Source: Steinernema hermaphroditum (taxonomy: Eukaryota; Nematoda; Chromadorea; Rhabditida; Steinernematidae). Taken from it: a stretch of DNA of 64,000 nt. Of this stretch, positions 1-9,253 are shown one piece after another (positions within the stretch are counted from its first letter, which is position 1; every line of letters starts with the position of its first letter). The position numbers were made by a program, and so were the translations under genes. The DNA is taken from assembly GCA_030435675.1 (NCBI GenBank), contig CM059624.1:7898769-7962768 (forward strand), given 5' to 3'. Under the pieces are notes generated by a model. The model was given only the letters and a program-made list of their open reading frames with translations, was not told the origin of the DNA and did not search any database.

Positions 1-99
1 GGTTTCGTCTTCGTTGAAGAGCCGAAGATCCTCGTAGTCGTCGGCACGTGCCTCGAAGAGGAGCAGAGGCAGGAGGAGTGCGAAGCGGAAGAGGCGCAT
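1..99 (-). CDS. Secreted protein, N-terminal fragment (runs off the left edge)
   Basis: The ATG lies at 97-99 on the minus strand. The 33 codons present begin MRLFRFALLLPLLLFEARA, a typical signal peptide with a basic start, a leucine-rich core and a small-residue cleavage region. An acidic mature start (DDYEDLRLFNEDET) follows. The rest lies beyond position 1, so family cannot be judged. A TATAAA on the minus strand at 193-198, about 95 bases upstream of the ATG, fits a promoter. The upstream intergenic space is shared with the plus-strand Gly/Tyr-rich gene at 499. Secretion is well supported; function is unknown. Confidence 0.6.
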   Translation of the reverse strand, partial: MRLFRFALLLPLLLFEARADDYEDLRLFNEDET

Positions 100-192
100 A
101 GTTTGGGCCGTCTTCTGGGTATGACTAACGAGTGGAATCCGGTGAACGATTCCCGAGGGCTATCGGATGTCGGGGGACGTTGGTCGTCTCTG

Positions 193-198
193 TTTATA
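193..198 (-). promoter_or_regulatory. TATA box candidate
   Basis: The sequence reads TATAAA on the minus strand about 95 bp upstream of the ATG of the left-edge secreted gene. It overlaps a plus-strand TATAAA (195-200), so orientation is ambiguous. Confidence 0.3.
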
Positions 199-498
199 AA
201 CAAATGATACAAAAAGCGAACTGGGCGGTTACCCATCGGGTGTTGTGGGCCGCGCGATCGAATTACGGTGTCGCGCGGGCAGGAGAGGGCAGGTGATTGA
301 TAGGAGTGACGTCGATCGGCCATGGGGGCACTTCTGTTGGCAGCCAAAATGCAAAGTCCGGAGAATTCGAATCCGCTCGACGGTACCATTAAGCGGAAGG
401 CTGGGCAGGTTCCAAAGCGCTGTCAGCTCAAAAAGCGCCGAGGCGACCCACTTTCGGCGCTCTTAAGCAGCCTCCGTCTCGGAATCGAACGCCTCGGA

Positions 499-840
499 AT
501 GTCCGCCCTCCGCCTCCTCGCCCTCTTCTCCGCCGCTGTCGTCGCCTCGACGCTCGCCGACGGCTTCTGGCCCCACGGAGGCCACTACGGAGGCTACGGA
601 TGGGGCGCCGCTCCCCACTACGGTTACGGCTACGGTAGCGGATACGGTAGCCAGCACGGCCACGACGGAGAGAAGGGATTCGCGGAGAAGTTCGGCCGCG
701 GAGGGAAGTCCGACTGGTCGGAGTACAACCACGGAGGCCACGAGGCGCACGCTAGCGGAGACGCCTACGGAAAGGCCGACGACGCCGGGCACGGATACGG
801 TGCTCCCCACTACGGCTACGGTCCCCAGAAGTGGTGGTGA
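499..840 (+). CDS. Gly/Tyr/His-rich small secreted protein
   Basis: This single-exon gene of 113 aa starts at the ATG at 499. That start is preferred to the upstream in-frame ATG at 322 because it places a signal peptide (MSALRLLALFSAAVVASTLA) at the N-terminus. The mature part is low-complexity and rich in G, Y and H (GYGYGSGYGSQHGHD), with a short charged centre (EKFGRGGKSDWSEY) and a C-terminus ending PQKWW. Such composition is typical of ecdysozoan secreted, cuticle-associated or antimicrobial-like peptides, but no specific family is recognised. A poly(A) signal AATAAA lies at 868-873. A close but damaged paralogue sits at 7425-7765. The insertion element at 891-1351 lies just past the poly(A) signal. 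Confidence 0.7.
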   Translation: MSALRLLALFSAAVVASTLADGFWPHGGHYGGYGWGAAPHYGYGYGSGYGSQHGHDGEKGFAEKFGRGGKSDWSEYNHGGHEAHASGDAYGKADDAGHGYGAPHYGYGPQKWW

Positions 841-879
841 ATGTTTACTTCTATGTGTGGAGAGATGAATAAAAGACTT

Positions 880-1362
880 TGAATGTTGGTGAGTCTCACT
901 CGTGTCGCGGTGGCGAGCGGTCGGTCCCTCCGGGCGCTCTCTGAGTGTCTGGTTGGTCTGATGGTAAACCCTGTGGCAGTTATGAGTTTTCCGGCTTCCA
1001 GCGGGAATTGGGACATCCGGAAGCCGTAGTCCCACCACCGCTGACAACAAGATGTCCGACGTCAAGAATCCAGCCACGTGACGCTCTGAGGACGCCACCA
1101 CCAGCGAAGACGCAACTCCCGGACCACGGACCATCAGATTCGAGCACAGAAGCGTGCGCTGTGCCGCAAACGATGTTCCGCTCCTGAATCCGAAGATTTG
1201 CCGATTCCCAGAAGCCCCATGAAGCGCTCCGCCACCCACCGGTTCGACATGAACGCCACGCCAGGGATGAAGCCGTCTGCCAGACATCCTCTGCTTGTCT
1301 ATTTTCGGTGTCGTGCAAGGCGAAATGCCTTTGATTCACGAAATAAAGTCGTGAATGTTGGT
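880..1362. mobile_element. Short retroposon-like insertion with 11-bp target-site duplication, copy 1
   Basis: The insert at 891-1351 (461 bp) is bounded by identical 11-bp direct repeats TGAATGTTGGT at 880-890 and 1352-1362. The duplicated locus at 7.8 kb carries only one version of this target (TGAATGTCGGT, 7819-7829), joined directly to the same flanks. It is therefore a matching empty site. The insert is similar along its length to 55715-56252. It has no visible terminal inverted repeats, and its right end carries AATAAA (1342-1347). That looks like the 3' end of a reverse-transcribed RNA, but no poly(A) tail is seen. No coding frame is convincingly conserved. Confidence 0.75.
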
Positions 1363-1414
1363 TCTGCCGAACACTCTTGATGGACACGGTAGTGTTGGAT
1401 CGAATGTGGGACAT

Positions 1415-1995
1415 CTACAGAGACGGTCTTTTAGTGGAGCTGGCACAAGAATTGTAGTTTCTATGTTTGAGCTGCACTTTGACCCTCTTGGGGACCTTTT
1501 GCCACTCCTCGAGGAACAGTTGGCCACAGAGGGACGTCTTTAGCACTCGTCCGTCGACTTTTCCTAAACACTTTTTGGACGCCGAGAAGCCCGACGCGAC
1601 CGACCCGAGAGGAGGTAGAGCTTTCCGGTCTGCAGCCACTCGATGCCACAGAGTCCCGCCGAGACCGAGGTCTCCAGAGAGACCCTGAGTCCGTTGGTGA
1701 GCGAAGAGTTGGAGGACTGAAGGACCTTCTTAGCCTCTCGCCACGACCGAACCCACCTTGAACATCTTCACGATGCCCGCCCTGTATTCCAGAGTCCGAT
1801 TGTCGTCGCGCGGCGGCTTCTCGAGGATCTTGAAGAGTCCCACTGCAAAGCGAGGGTAACGGACTCGGCCCCTCTCGGCCTCTCACCCCAGTCGGCGTTG
1901 CAGAACATCTCCTTCTCAGAGGACTTCACACAGGAACATCCGAGAGACGTGTGGATGACCGACAAGAGAAGCAGAAAGGGGACGGAAGTGGCCAT
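1415..1995 (-). CDS. TIMP-like tissue inhibitor of metalloproteinases (single N-domain)
   Basis: Four exons (1887-1995, 1757-1842, a third ending at 1716, and a last one to the stop at 1415-1417) give about 150 aa. The signal peptide (MATSVPFLLLLSVIHTSLG) is followed at once by CSCVKSSEKEMFCNADW, the TIMP hallmark in which the first mature residue is Cys and chelates the protease zinc in known TIMPs. Further family features are an LCGIEWLQTGKLYLLSG block, SLCGQLFLEEW and a terminal NYNSC. The vertebrate C-terminal domain is absent, as in short nematode TIMPs. Introns of about 40 nt use phases 1, 0 and 1. It is a secreted inhibitor of matrix metalloproteinases by family knowledge. The start at 1995 is chosen because it opens the signal peptide. 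The 3' end overlaps the block duplicated at 7.3-7.9 kb. Confidence 0.8.
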
Positions 1996-4318
1996 TTCTG
2001 GGGTGCACACAGAATCGGTGCGCTTTTAAGGACCTCGGACAAAGAGGTTCTGTTTGTCTGTTCTATCAAGCTGAACCAACGGAGTGTTGACGGCGCCCGC
2101 TTGTTTTGGAGTAGAGGAGTCACAGATCAGTCCACAATCACAGAAATCATATTTGTCATCTACTGGACAAACAGGACATCCCTTTACAGGGTGGCTGGAA
2201 AATACTGTAGTTCGTAAAAACAACTGTAACTTTTCGCACTGTATGGGAAATAACCCTTGTTATATACCATTTTATAGCGCAGGAAATTCTAAACAAAAAA
2301 CAATCAATTGCATTCGAAATGACTTCTTTCCTCGACGAAACAGGCAAATAGTTGCTTCAGGAAATTTTTCAAAATTCACACTTCCATTTTCCGGTGTAAT
2401 TACTTAAAACCTTACCTTAAAAATCGAGCGTTTGAGCGGGTCCAGTGACCAGCACCTGACAGTGCAGACGTTCTTCTCTATCATAGCAGAAACAGCGAAA
2501 TCTTTTTTCCTTCGAAATTCCTCCTCAAACCATCGCATTTTTTGGGAATGTGTGTTTTTTTTACTCTCACAGTGCGCAGCAGACCTTTCTGCAACAGTTC
2601 GCAGTGATTCTGTCAGTTGCAGGTGGGTTAGATGGTCAAAATCTTCCCATAGGAAAACAAAATTCTCTTCAGGACCCGCCGCGTGCCAGGCACCTCGTCT
2701 TCATGTACTTTTTAAGTCTTTACGCCTTCTGCTTTTTCAGTCAGTGGTTGTCCTTTGGTGAGTTTGTACGTATGGACTCTCAGATCTTCCCTCACCAGCT
2801 GGCTTTTGATTCCGTAGCTGATGACATGTTCTCTCGTCAATTTCATGATGTTTCACTGTGGATTCCACTGAATTTTCTGTTTTACCTTCTTTCTCAGTTT
2901 CTGGCAGTGCGCCGTCGTCTGCTTCGTGCACAGTCCTCAGTCCCTACTGTCTCACGCAAAAGTTGAACGACGCGTTGGACTTGGACAAACATAAATTTCA
3001 ACAGCTTTCAACTTTCCGGAATTCGCATTTCCCTCAACTGGTACGCGACGATGACGGAGTGGCCCTCTTCGGATACCATTTTTTCTGACAAGCAGCAAAG
3101 GGATGGCAGTGATGTTCAGCAGTTCTGGGTCATGTCGACCTACAGTCTCAACATCAACAGAAAACCTCTCGATCAAAAGCGAACAGTTTGGTTAAAAGCG
3201 TGTTCGGAAACAGCCATGAATGTTGCAACCATTATTTTCGATGGTGCGTGTGAAGACCGGAAAGGCCGACGACTGCAAGGATATCACGGAACACACAGTA
3301 AGGACAAAAGCATCATTTTCCGTGATATTCATCTAACCTCCCCAACGTCAACCGGACGGTCAACCTAATGTGAGCAATCGACGTTTCTGTGGATAGTTTC
3401 TTGGTAGTAGTTTCTTTTTCGTTGCTGATGTTTGCGACAGTCCCGTGCAAGCCTTTACCAGATAAAGCTCTGGGAGGTCTACACGCTCAATAAGTATCTG
3501 AAACCCAGCTTAAGATGAGCAGCAGTTTTGAGGGCAATCTAAAATATCAAACATTGGGTGCTCCCGTTGGATATGATGAACACTCGAATCAGGTTTCTAG
3601 TTCTTGCCTTATTTTGAATAAAGAAAAGAAATTTTTCTAGGTATTGCGTGAAAACTGTAGCTGAGAGGTTGTCCTATCCCTGCAACACTTTCCATACACG
3701 TGCTTGAGTAATACCGTGTATAACACAGTGGAATATGACTTTTCCGACCCGGTTCAGACCACAACTCGATCATCGGCTTCTCTTCCTGATCCATCACTCA
3801 AGTGGTTCTAGAGATCATGTGCGTAGAACCCGCTTGACCTCATTAGTCACAAAAAATAAAAGAAAAGATTTTTATTTGGAAATACAAATAAAAGCGATGG
3901 TCAATTAGTTGCGCTGGCGGATCAACGGGTCGGAGAAGTCATGGAAAATCGGAGCTTCCAATTTGCACTTGTGGCCTAAGGCATCCGAGCATCACTAGGT
4001 ATGGCATGCAAGCACCATAGCTGGCCGTCCATGTTGTCTATCATATGCGCTTAGAAGCTAAGCTCCTGCTGTAAGCACGACCAGTATAGCATACCATCAA
4101 CGGAATAAATAGTCCCTCGGAAAGGTCCTTGAAGGTTCGGTGTTTCGGATCTCCAGGTGGTGCTTCGCGGACCATGAACATAAAATGGTTCAGAGAAATC
4201 GGAGAATATGCAAGAAGGCATACAAACTCACAGTCTGGAGACACAATCAATCAACCTTACGAATGCGCTATCCCATCTTGTCCCAGTATCATACGGTGCG
4301 AAAATGGACGTAAATCAA

Positions 4319-4346
4319 AAATCGGCCATTTTGCATTGATCAACCC
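4319..4346 (+). repeat. 28-bp direct repeat, copy A (partner at 4847)
   Basis: The 28 bases starting AAATCGGCCATTTT match 4847-4874 at 26 of 28 positions in the same orientation. The pair brackets the MITE, and nothing else in the spacer explains it. Confidence 0.6.
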
Positions 4347-4540
4347 AATAGAACGAAGCGAGTGCTATAGAAACAGCAATCAATCAGCGAATCTCTCATG
4401 TACGTCGTTGAAGGCAGTCGTCGTCCATCGTACATTCGCAGTTCGTCATCTCGAGGTGCCATAAAAATAACAGAATAGGCCTCCAACATCAGGTGGAATG
4501 TAATGAACAAGTTGCCAATCATAGCATGGGGAGAGAACTA

Positions 4541-4774
4541 CAGTGGCGGTCATATAAATAGCCCCACCCCATGGGCAAAACTTAAAGTAACCTTTGATTT
4601 TTAACCTTTCATTTTCAAACCTCTACCAAAACCACTTAGACCATTGAATGTAGAATTTGCAAGATAACAAAACGGCGTGGTTTATTTTCCATCCAGGGCC
4701 GACTGTGCCGAGAGTAAATGTAACACATTGGGCCGACTCAGAGTGGGGTGGGGCTATTTATATGGCCGCCACTG
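4541..4774. mobile_element. MITE with 30-bp terminal inverted repeats and TA target duplication (Tc1/mariner type)
   Basis: The left terminus (4541-4570, starting CAGTGGCGGTCATATAAATA) and the right terminus (4745-4774, ending CCGCCACTG) are inverted repeats of each other with one mismatch in 30. Both are flanked by TA (4539-4540 and 4775-4776). The 234-bp size, absence of coding capacity, TA duplication and CAGTG start are typical of non-autonomous Tc1/mariner-class elements. The inner sequence does not match the mariner at 61 kb, so a different transposase would have moved it. Confidence 0.85.
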
Positions 4775-4846
4775 TAACTGAACCGAACAACGCACTCATC
4801 GGTTTGGCCCTGGGAGCAAATATCGTAAAGTTAAAGGATGTTTGCT

Positions 4847-4874
4847 AAATCGGCCATTTTTCATGGATCAACCC
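4847..4874 (+). repeat. 28-bp direct repeat, copy B (partner at 4319)
   Basis: It matches 4319-4346 at 26 of 28 bases. It lies 73 bp beyond the right end of the MITE. Confidence 0.6.
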
Positions 4875-5454
4875 CTAGTTTCGACCGACTTTTCCGGAAA
4901 ATAGACCCTTTTCATTCGCTCTGGGATCAAACGCGGTTCTCCGGTGACGTCATTGGCGTTCTGATCTGTTGCGTAATGGGGTCCAATTGTTGAGCGGTTC
5001 CAGTGCACTAGAGAGAACACGTTTCCTCTGTGTAGATCTCTGTGCTTTGTGACGGCGACAGGAACTCTCCGTGACGAAATTTTGCGCCAATTTTCGAAAA
5101 ACGTTGTTTGTTATTTTTTGGATCTGATCTCGGCAAGCAGTTTCTCCTATTTCTTCACATGTGGCAATGGACCATGAGTGATCCATCTTCCAGGACCACT
5201 CCAGGGATGTCTCTCTCTCTGTGCCCACACTGTCAGGATGAGAGAATCCTTATGAGAGAATCGAGATTGTTTAGGCCATAAGCCGGCTTATCGAATCTCT
5301 GCTTCGATCCGTCGCGTTCCAACGTCTTTATGCCGCTTTTCCACAAAAAGCGGTCTTGATCACTTTCTGTTTACCCAATAGAGTGTTTTCCTACTTCTGT
5401 CCTCTATTGGGAAACATTTCCACATAGGCGTGGCTTCCAACCCCAGTGCCGTCC

Positions 5455-5460
5455 TATAAA
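5455..5460 (+). promoter_or_regulatory. TATA box of the His-rich gene
   Basis: TATAAA lies 46 bp upstream of the ATG at 5506, in a short GC-rich context. The spacing fits a TATA box with a short 5' UTR. Confidence 0.5.
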
Positions 5461-5505
5461 GTCTTCCTCTCCCGACGCGTTCTTCACTCTATTCTGTCAA
5501 CAGAA

Positions 5506-7109
5506 ATGAGCTCCCTCAGAACCTTCAGTGAGTCTCCGCTTCTTCTACGTCGCAGAACATCATGACCCCTTTCAGAGAAGACCTTCGACCGTCTCCGTCC
5601 CGACGAGTCGGGCAACCTGCCTCTGGACCAGGTTGTGCCCTTCTTCGAGGCGTACACCCGCAAGATCGGAATCGGCGCCTTCCACCCCAAGATGGTGAAG
5701 AAGGAGATGCTGAAGCACGTCCTCTCCAAGAACTACGACGACCACTTCTCCCTGGAAGGTGAGTACCGTCCAGTCGCCTCTCGAGCCACTCCTCTAGATG
5801 GCGATCACGTCCTCCGCGAGCTTCTTGGCTCCGGACGCCGCGGCGAACTCTCCACCGAGTCGTCTGACACCGAATCTGAGCCCGAGCGCCACCACCACCG
5901 GGTGCATCACCGCCGCCACCGTCCCTCGTTCCACCACTTCACCCCCTCGGAACTCGAGGACGAGATCGCGGCCATCTACGAACTTCGGAAGACGTCCTCC
6001 TCCGAGAGCGACTTCGACGAGGAGAAGCGGGGTCGCCGCCACGGCCATCCCTCGCGTCGTCACCACTCCGGCCATCTGAAGCATGGGATGTCGGGAGGCG
6101 AGGCGGAACATCGCCATGGAGGTCAGTGATGCCCTCTCTCCTGGGCTATAGCTCAACTTTAGGACACTCGAAAGTTCGTCGCCACCGCTCCCTCAGCGCC
6201 TCTGAATCGGACTACGGTCACAGGCATCACGGACGTCACGGAGGAAAGTGCCACAGAGGCCATGACCACCGTAACCGCAGCGTCTCCCGCCACCACCACC
6301 ACGGCCTTTCCGACAGCGACGCCAAACATTGTCACAGAGGTTAGTACACGGTAGCCGACAAGGACATGACCGAGATTCAGGCCGCTCCCTGTCGAACCAT
6401 CACCGATCCCACAACTCCGTGGAGGAACACGGCCACCACCATCGTTGTGGAGGTTGTAAACTCTGGACTCCCTGTGATCATCTAAGAGCTGTAGGTCACT
6501 CCAAAACCGAGACGGATCACCACCACGATCCCCGCCCTCGAAGTGTTTCTCGCCACGGGCACCACGGTCACCGCCACGAATCCTCCGGCACCGAGACCGA
6601 ACGTTGTGGGCGCCACCACCGCGGTGGACCTCAAGAATCTGCCCGCTCGGCTACAGGACTCTTCAAAGCACACCACCACCACCACACATCCAACGACTCC
6701 GACAGCCCTTCTCCTCGGCAGTGCACTCCTAGCGGACGACATTGCATCGCCGGCGCCAAAGGTTCGTCTGTCACGGACTCTACCGTAGCCCACAAACACT
6801 CTAGGCCATCCCCATCTCGGCGGTCTCATGAAAGCGCACCACGGCCACCACATGCAGGACGCCTTCCATTGTCCCTTCGTCAAGCGTACGTTCCCAAGAC
6901 GTCCACAATCCCAGCGCCTTTCTTCAGATGTCCTCCACCGACATCGCCATCATGGAGGCTCCGACTCCGACGGTCACCACCATTATCATCACGGGCATAA
7001 CCGTCACCATGAGCACCATCATCCTCACGGACACGGCCATGACCATCATCATGGTCACGGCCGCAGTCTCTCCTTCTGCATTGCTTCCTCCTCCGGAACC
7101 GAGCACTAA
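5506..7109 (+). CDS. Histidine-rich protein with N-terminal EF-hand-like loop
   Basis: Eight exons (5506-5527, 5576-5758, 5798-6121, 6163-6339, 6381-6452, 6495-6761, 6805-6885, 6928-7109) join into 435 aa. The start is MSSLRTFKKTF followed by DRLRPDESGNLPLDQVVPFF, which resembles a calcium-binding EF-hand loop. The rest is dominated by histidine with Ser/Asp/Arg (runs such as HHHYHHGHNRHHEHHH). There is no signal peptide, so it is probably intracellular. His-rich tracts commonly bind zinc, copper or nickel; metal storage or buffering is inference only. All seven introns are phase 1, making every internal exon a multiple of three and skippable in frame. No family name is recognised. The exon model rests on GT/AG sites and frame continuity. 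Confidence 0.65.
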
Positions 7110-7334
7110 GCAGAAGGGAAGCCTTGCACATACCGTACCTCTGTTGAACAATCAATGTATTCTGAACATTTCTTATTTTTTACGTGTGCTTAATAAAAAA
7201 GTGTCCAAACGCATTCTACAGAACAGCTCGGAACAGGAGATGCTGAGCTATCTAGATCTCAGGATTCTTTTTATTTTAAGTGATGTGGCAAGGCATTCCG
7301 ATCCGTTCTTCTGCTATATGCAGAAGTGCCATTG

Positions 7335-7900
7335 AGCGGAAGGCTGAGCAGGTTCCAAAGCGCTGTCGGCTGAAAAAGCGGCGAGGTGACCCACTTTCGG
7401 TGCTCTTAAGCGACGCCTCCGTCTCCGCCGCTGTCGTCGCCTCGACGCTCGCCGACGGCTTCTGGCCCCACGGAGGCCACTACGGAGGCTACGGATGGGG
7501 CGCCGCTCCCCACTACGGTTACGGCTACGGTAGCGGATACGGTAGCCAGCACGGCCACGACGGAGAGAAGGGATTCGCGGAGAAGTTCGGCCGTGGCGAG
7601 AAGTCCAACTGGTCGGAGTACAACCACGGAGGCAACGAGGCCCACGCCAGCGGAGACGCCTACGGAAAGGCCAACGCCGACGGGTACGGTAGCGCCCACG
7701 GCCACGACGCCGGACACGAATACGGTGCTCCCCACTACGGCTACGTTCCCCAGAAGTGGTGGTAAATGTTTACGTGAATGAGGCGTATTCTATGTGTGGA
7801 GAGATAAATAAAGGACTTTGAATGTCGGTTCTGCCGAACACTCTTGATGGATAAGGTAGTCTTGGATCGAATGTGGGACATCTATACAGAACGCTGTTTT
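7335..7900 (+). repeat. Duplicated segment (copy of about 392-1435)
   Basis: From the run GCGGAAGGCTG through the Gly/Tyr coding region, its 3' UTR and the tail of the TIMP gene's last exon, this block matches the 5' part of the window with scattered substitutions. It lacks the insertion present at 891-1351. It is a local segmental duplication about 7 kb from its source. Confidence 0.75.
7425..7765 (+). pseudogene. Damaged copy of the Gly/Tyr/His-rich secreted protein
   Basis: From VVASTLADGFWPHGG to PQKWW the protein closely follows the copy at 499-840. A deletion of about 50 bp removes the start ATG and the hydrophobic signal-peptide core, leaving CCTCCGTCT joined to CCGCCGCTG. The frame remains open upstream to an unrelated ATG at 7280, which gives no signal peptide. 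It carries a short in-frame expansion (NADGYGSAHGHDA region) that copy 1 lacks. The AATAAA at 7807-7812 is intact. Most likely a pseudogene; a cytosolic product from the upstream ATG cannot be excluded. Confidence 0.65.
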
Positions 7901-8421
7901 GAAAGCGAAACTATCTGAAGGTCCTGTCATATTTGTGGGTCTGTTTGATCAGGCAAGCGAGCCACTCTACAACATCTCAGTCCGATCTGCTTCTAAGTTT
8001 CCTTTTTGAGGTTGGATCGATTGAATTTGTGCCGTCCGATTAGCGAAGAGGAAACCTCCAGTGGCGGCATTAAGCATCGCTTTTTGTCCCTTCGTGGTTT
8101 TCTCGTGAATGAGGCGCATTTCTCTCAATCCGGTCAATTTTGTCGTAGTAATCGCTGTTCAGCCGGCAATCGGCTTTAGTCTTCAAGTGGATTATGACCT
8201 AGGTACAGGCTTAGTCAATTCATTCAATGGCTACGATTAATCGTCGATCGCTTTAAGCATGTGCTGAGCCCTGCCGAGAAGAGCGGCTCCTTATAAAATC
8301 TTGTAAAATCTATTATTTCGATGCATTCGTACAATCTGACTGGAGATCTGCTATTTACATGAATTCACCCGAAAACGTCGAAGTCGACGGATACCCGCAG
8401 AAGAAGGGAAGCAGCAAAGGG
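7901..8421. other. Intergenic DNA, nothing recognised
   Basis: This is the spacer between the duplicated block and the stop of the four-TM gene. No ORF, tRNA or repeat is supported. Confidence 0.4.
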
Positions 8422-9253
8422 CTAGAGGGGCACGGAGAGGCGATTGTGCGTGACGCTGGTCTTCTTGGGCGGAATGGCCGAGTTGGGGCGGCTGTGACTC
8501 CCGTGGCTCGACTTCGAGGACGTCTTCGAGGAGCCCACCTCGGACACCATCAGCTGGTGTTCGTTCTTCATCGCTGAGAGGCGTTCCTCGACGATCCAGT
8601 ACATGAAGTCGGCATGCAGCTTCCGCACGTCCCAGTAGGCGGCGATGGTGATGCTGAGCCAGATGAAGTAGGTGAGCAGGAAGGCCGCGCCGATGTACAC
8701 GTTCCTGCAGAGGAGGACGAGTGAGAGGCCGAGGCAAGGTCTACCGTACCTGAGGTGCTTCTTGCTGTGCTCGGCGTCGGCCTCGTCGTTGTCTTCGGGC
8801 AGCTGGTTGATCCTCCAGCAGTAGTAGAGACTGTAGATGACGAAGCTGAGCAGCAGGAGGAGGGAGACGACGGCGTCCCAGAGCATCGGACGCATGAAGG
8901 CCGGCCGGCACGAGTAAATGCCGTAGAGGGAGAGGGCGGTGATGATGATGTGGAGCACGCAGATGAGCACTACTGAAGGAGCGCCGGGTCAGAGGACCGG
9001 GTCGGGACCTACCGGTGACGGAGACGCAGACGCCGAAGACGTGGAGCACGGTGTTCTTCATCTCCTCGTCGTGAACGAACATCAGAAGGGGATACGAGTA
9101 GCTGCGCTCGAAGTAGTTCTTCACGTGCAGCTCGCACTCGTTCAGCACTGAAGCGGCGCATTAAGGGAGCTGCCGGGGGTGCTTACCGTTTAGGATCATC
9201 GTCGGGTTGATGAAGACGAACAGAACCGCGAAGAAGGCCGCTAATATTCGCAT
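8422..9253 (-). CDS. Four-transmembrane membrane protein of unknown family
   Basis: The ATG is at 9253. Four exons are joined by introns of about 38-45 nt (for example 9148/9149-9186) and end at the TAG at 8422. The product of about 230 aa begins with a hydrophobic segment (MRILAAFFAVLFVFINPTM). Three more follow: TVVLICVLHIIITALSLYGIY, MLWDAVVSLLLLLSFVIYSLYY and VYIGAAFLLTYFIWLSITIA. A charged loop (EDNDEADAEHSKKH) lies between TM3 and TM4, and a Ser/Lys-rich cytosolic tail follows. The topology resembles LAPTM-like or other small tetraspan proteins, but the tetraspanin CCG motif is not present. One intron begins GTACGGTAG, placing the TACNGTA motif on the 5' splice site. No function is assigned. 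Confidence 0.65.

Larger units (their letters stand above)
1996..5454. other. Intergenic DNA, no supported gene apart from the MITE and repeats
   Basis: These 3.4 kb are AT-richer than their surroundings and full of short broken frames. A 75-codon frame on minus (2952-3176) and a 139-codon frame on plus (2550-2966) are open, but they have no recognisable domain and no splice continuation. They may be decayed transposon coding sequence. The MITE at 4541-4774 and the paired direct repeats at 4319 and 4847 lie here. Confidence 0.5.

Noticed and set aside
463..1287. 274-codon minus-strand frame
   Set aside because: It is antisense to the intact secreted gene and runs through the inserted element. 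It has no domain, and its openness follows from GC-rich codons on the other strand.
2952..3176. 75-codon minus frame with transposase-like flavour
   Set aside because: No catalytic motif, no inverted termini and no continuation were found; too weak to call.
5635..6129. Continuous reading of the His-rich gene without introns
   Set aside because: It stops at 6129. Removing the 39-nt and 41-nt GT...AG introns extends a consistent His-rich frame to 7109.
8059..8070. CAGTGGCGG near 8062 as another MITE end
   Set aside because: Only nine bases match the MITE terminus, there is no TA flank and no inverted partner nearby.
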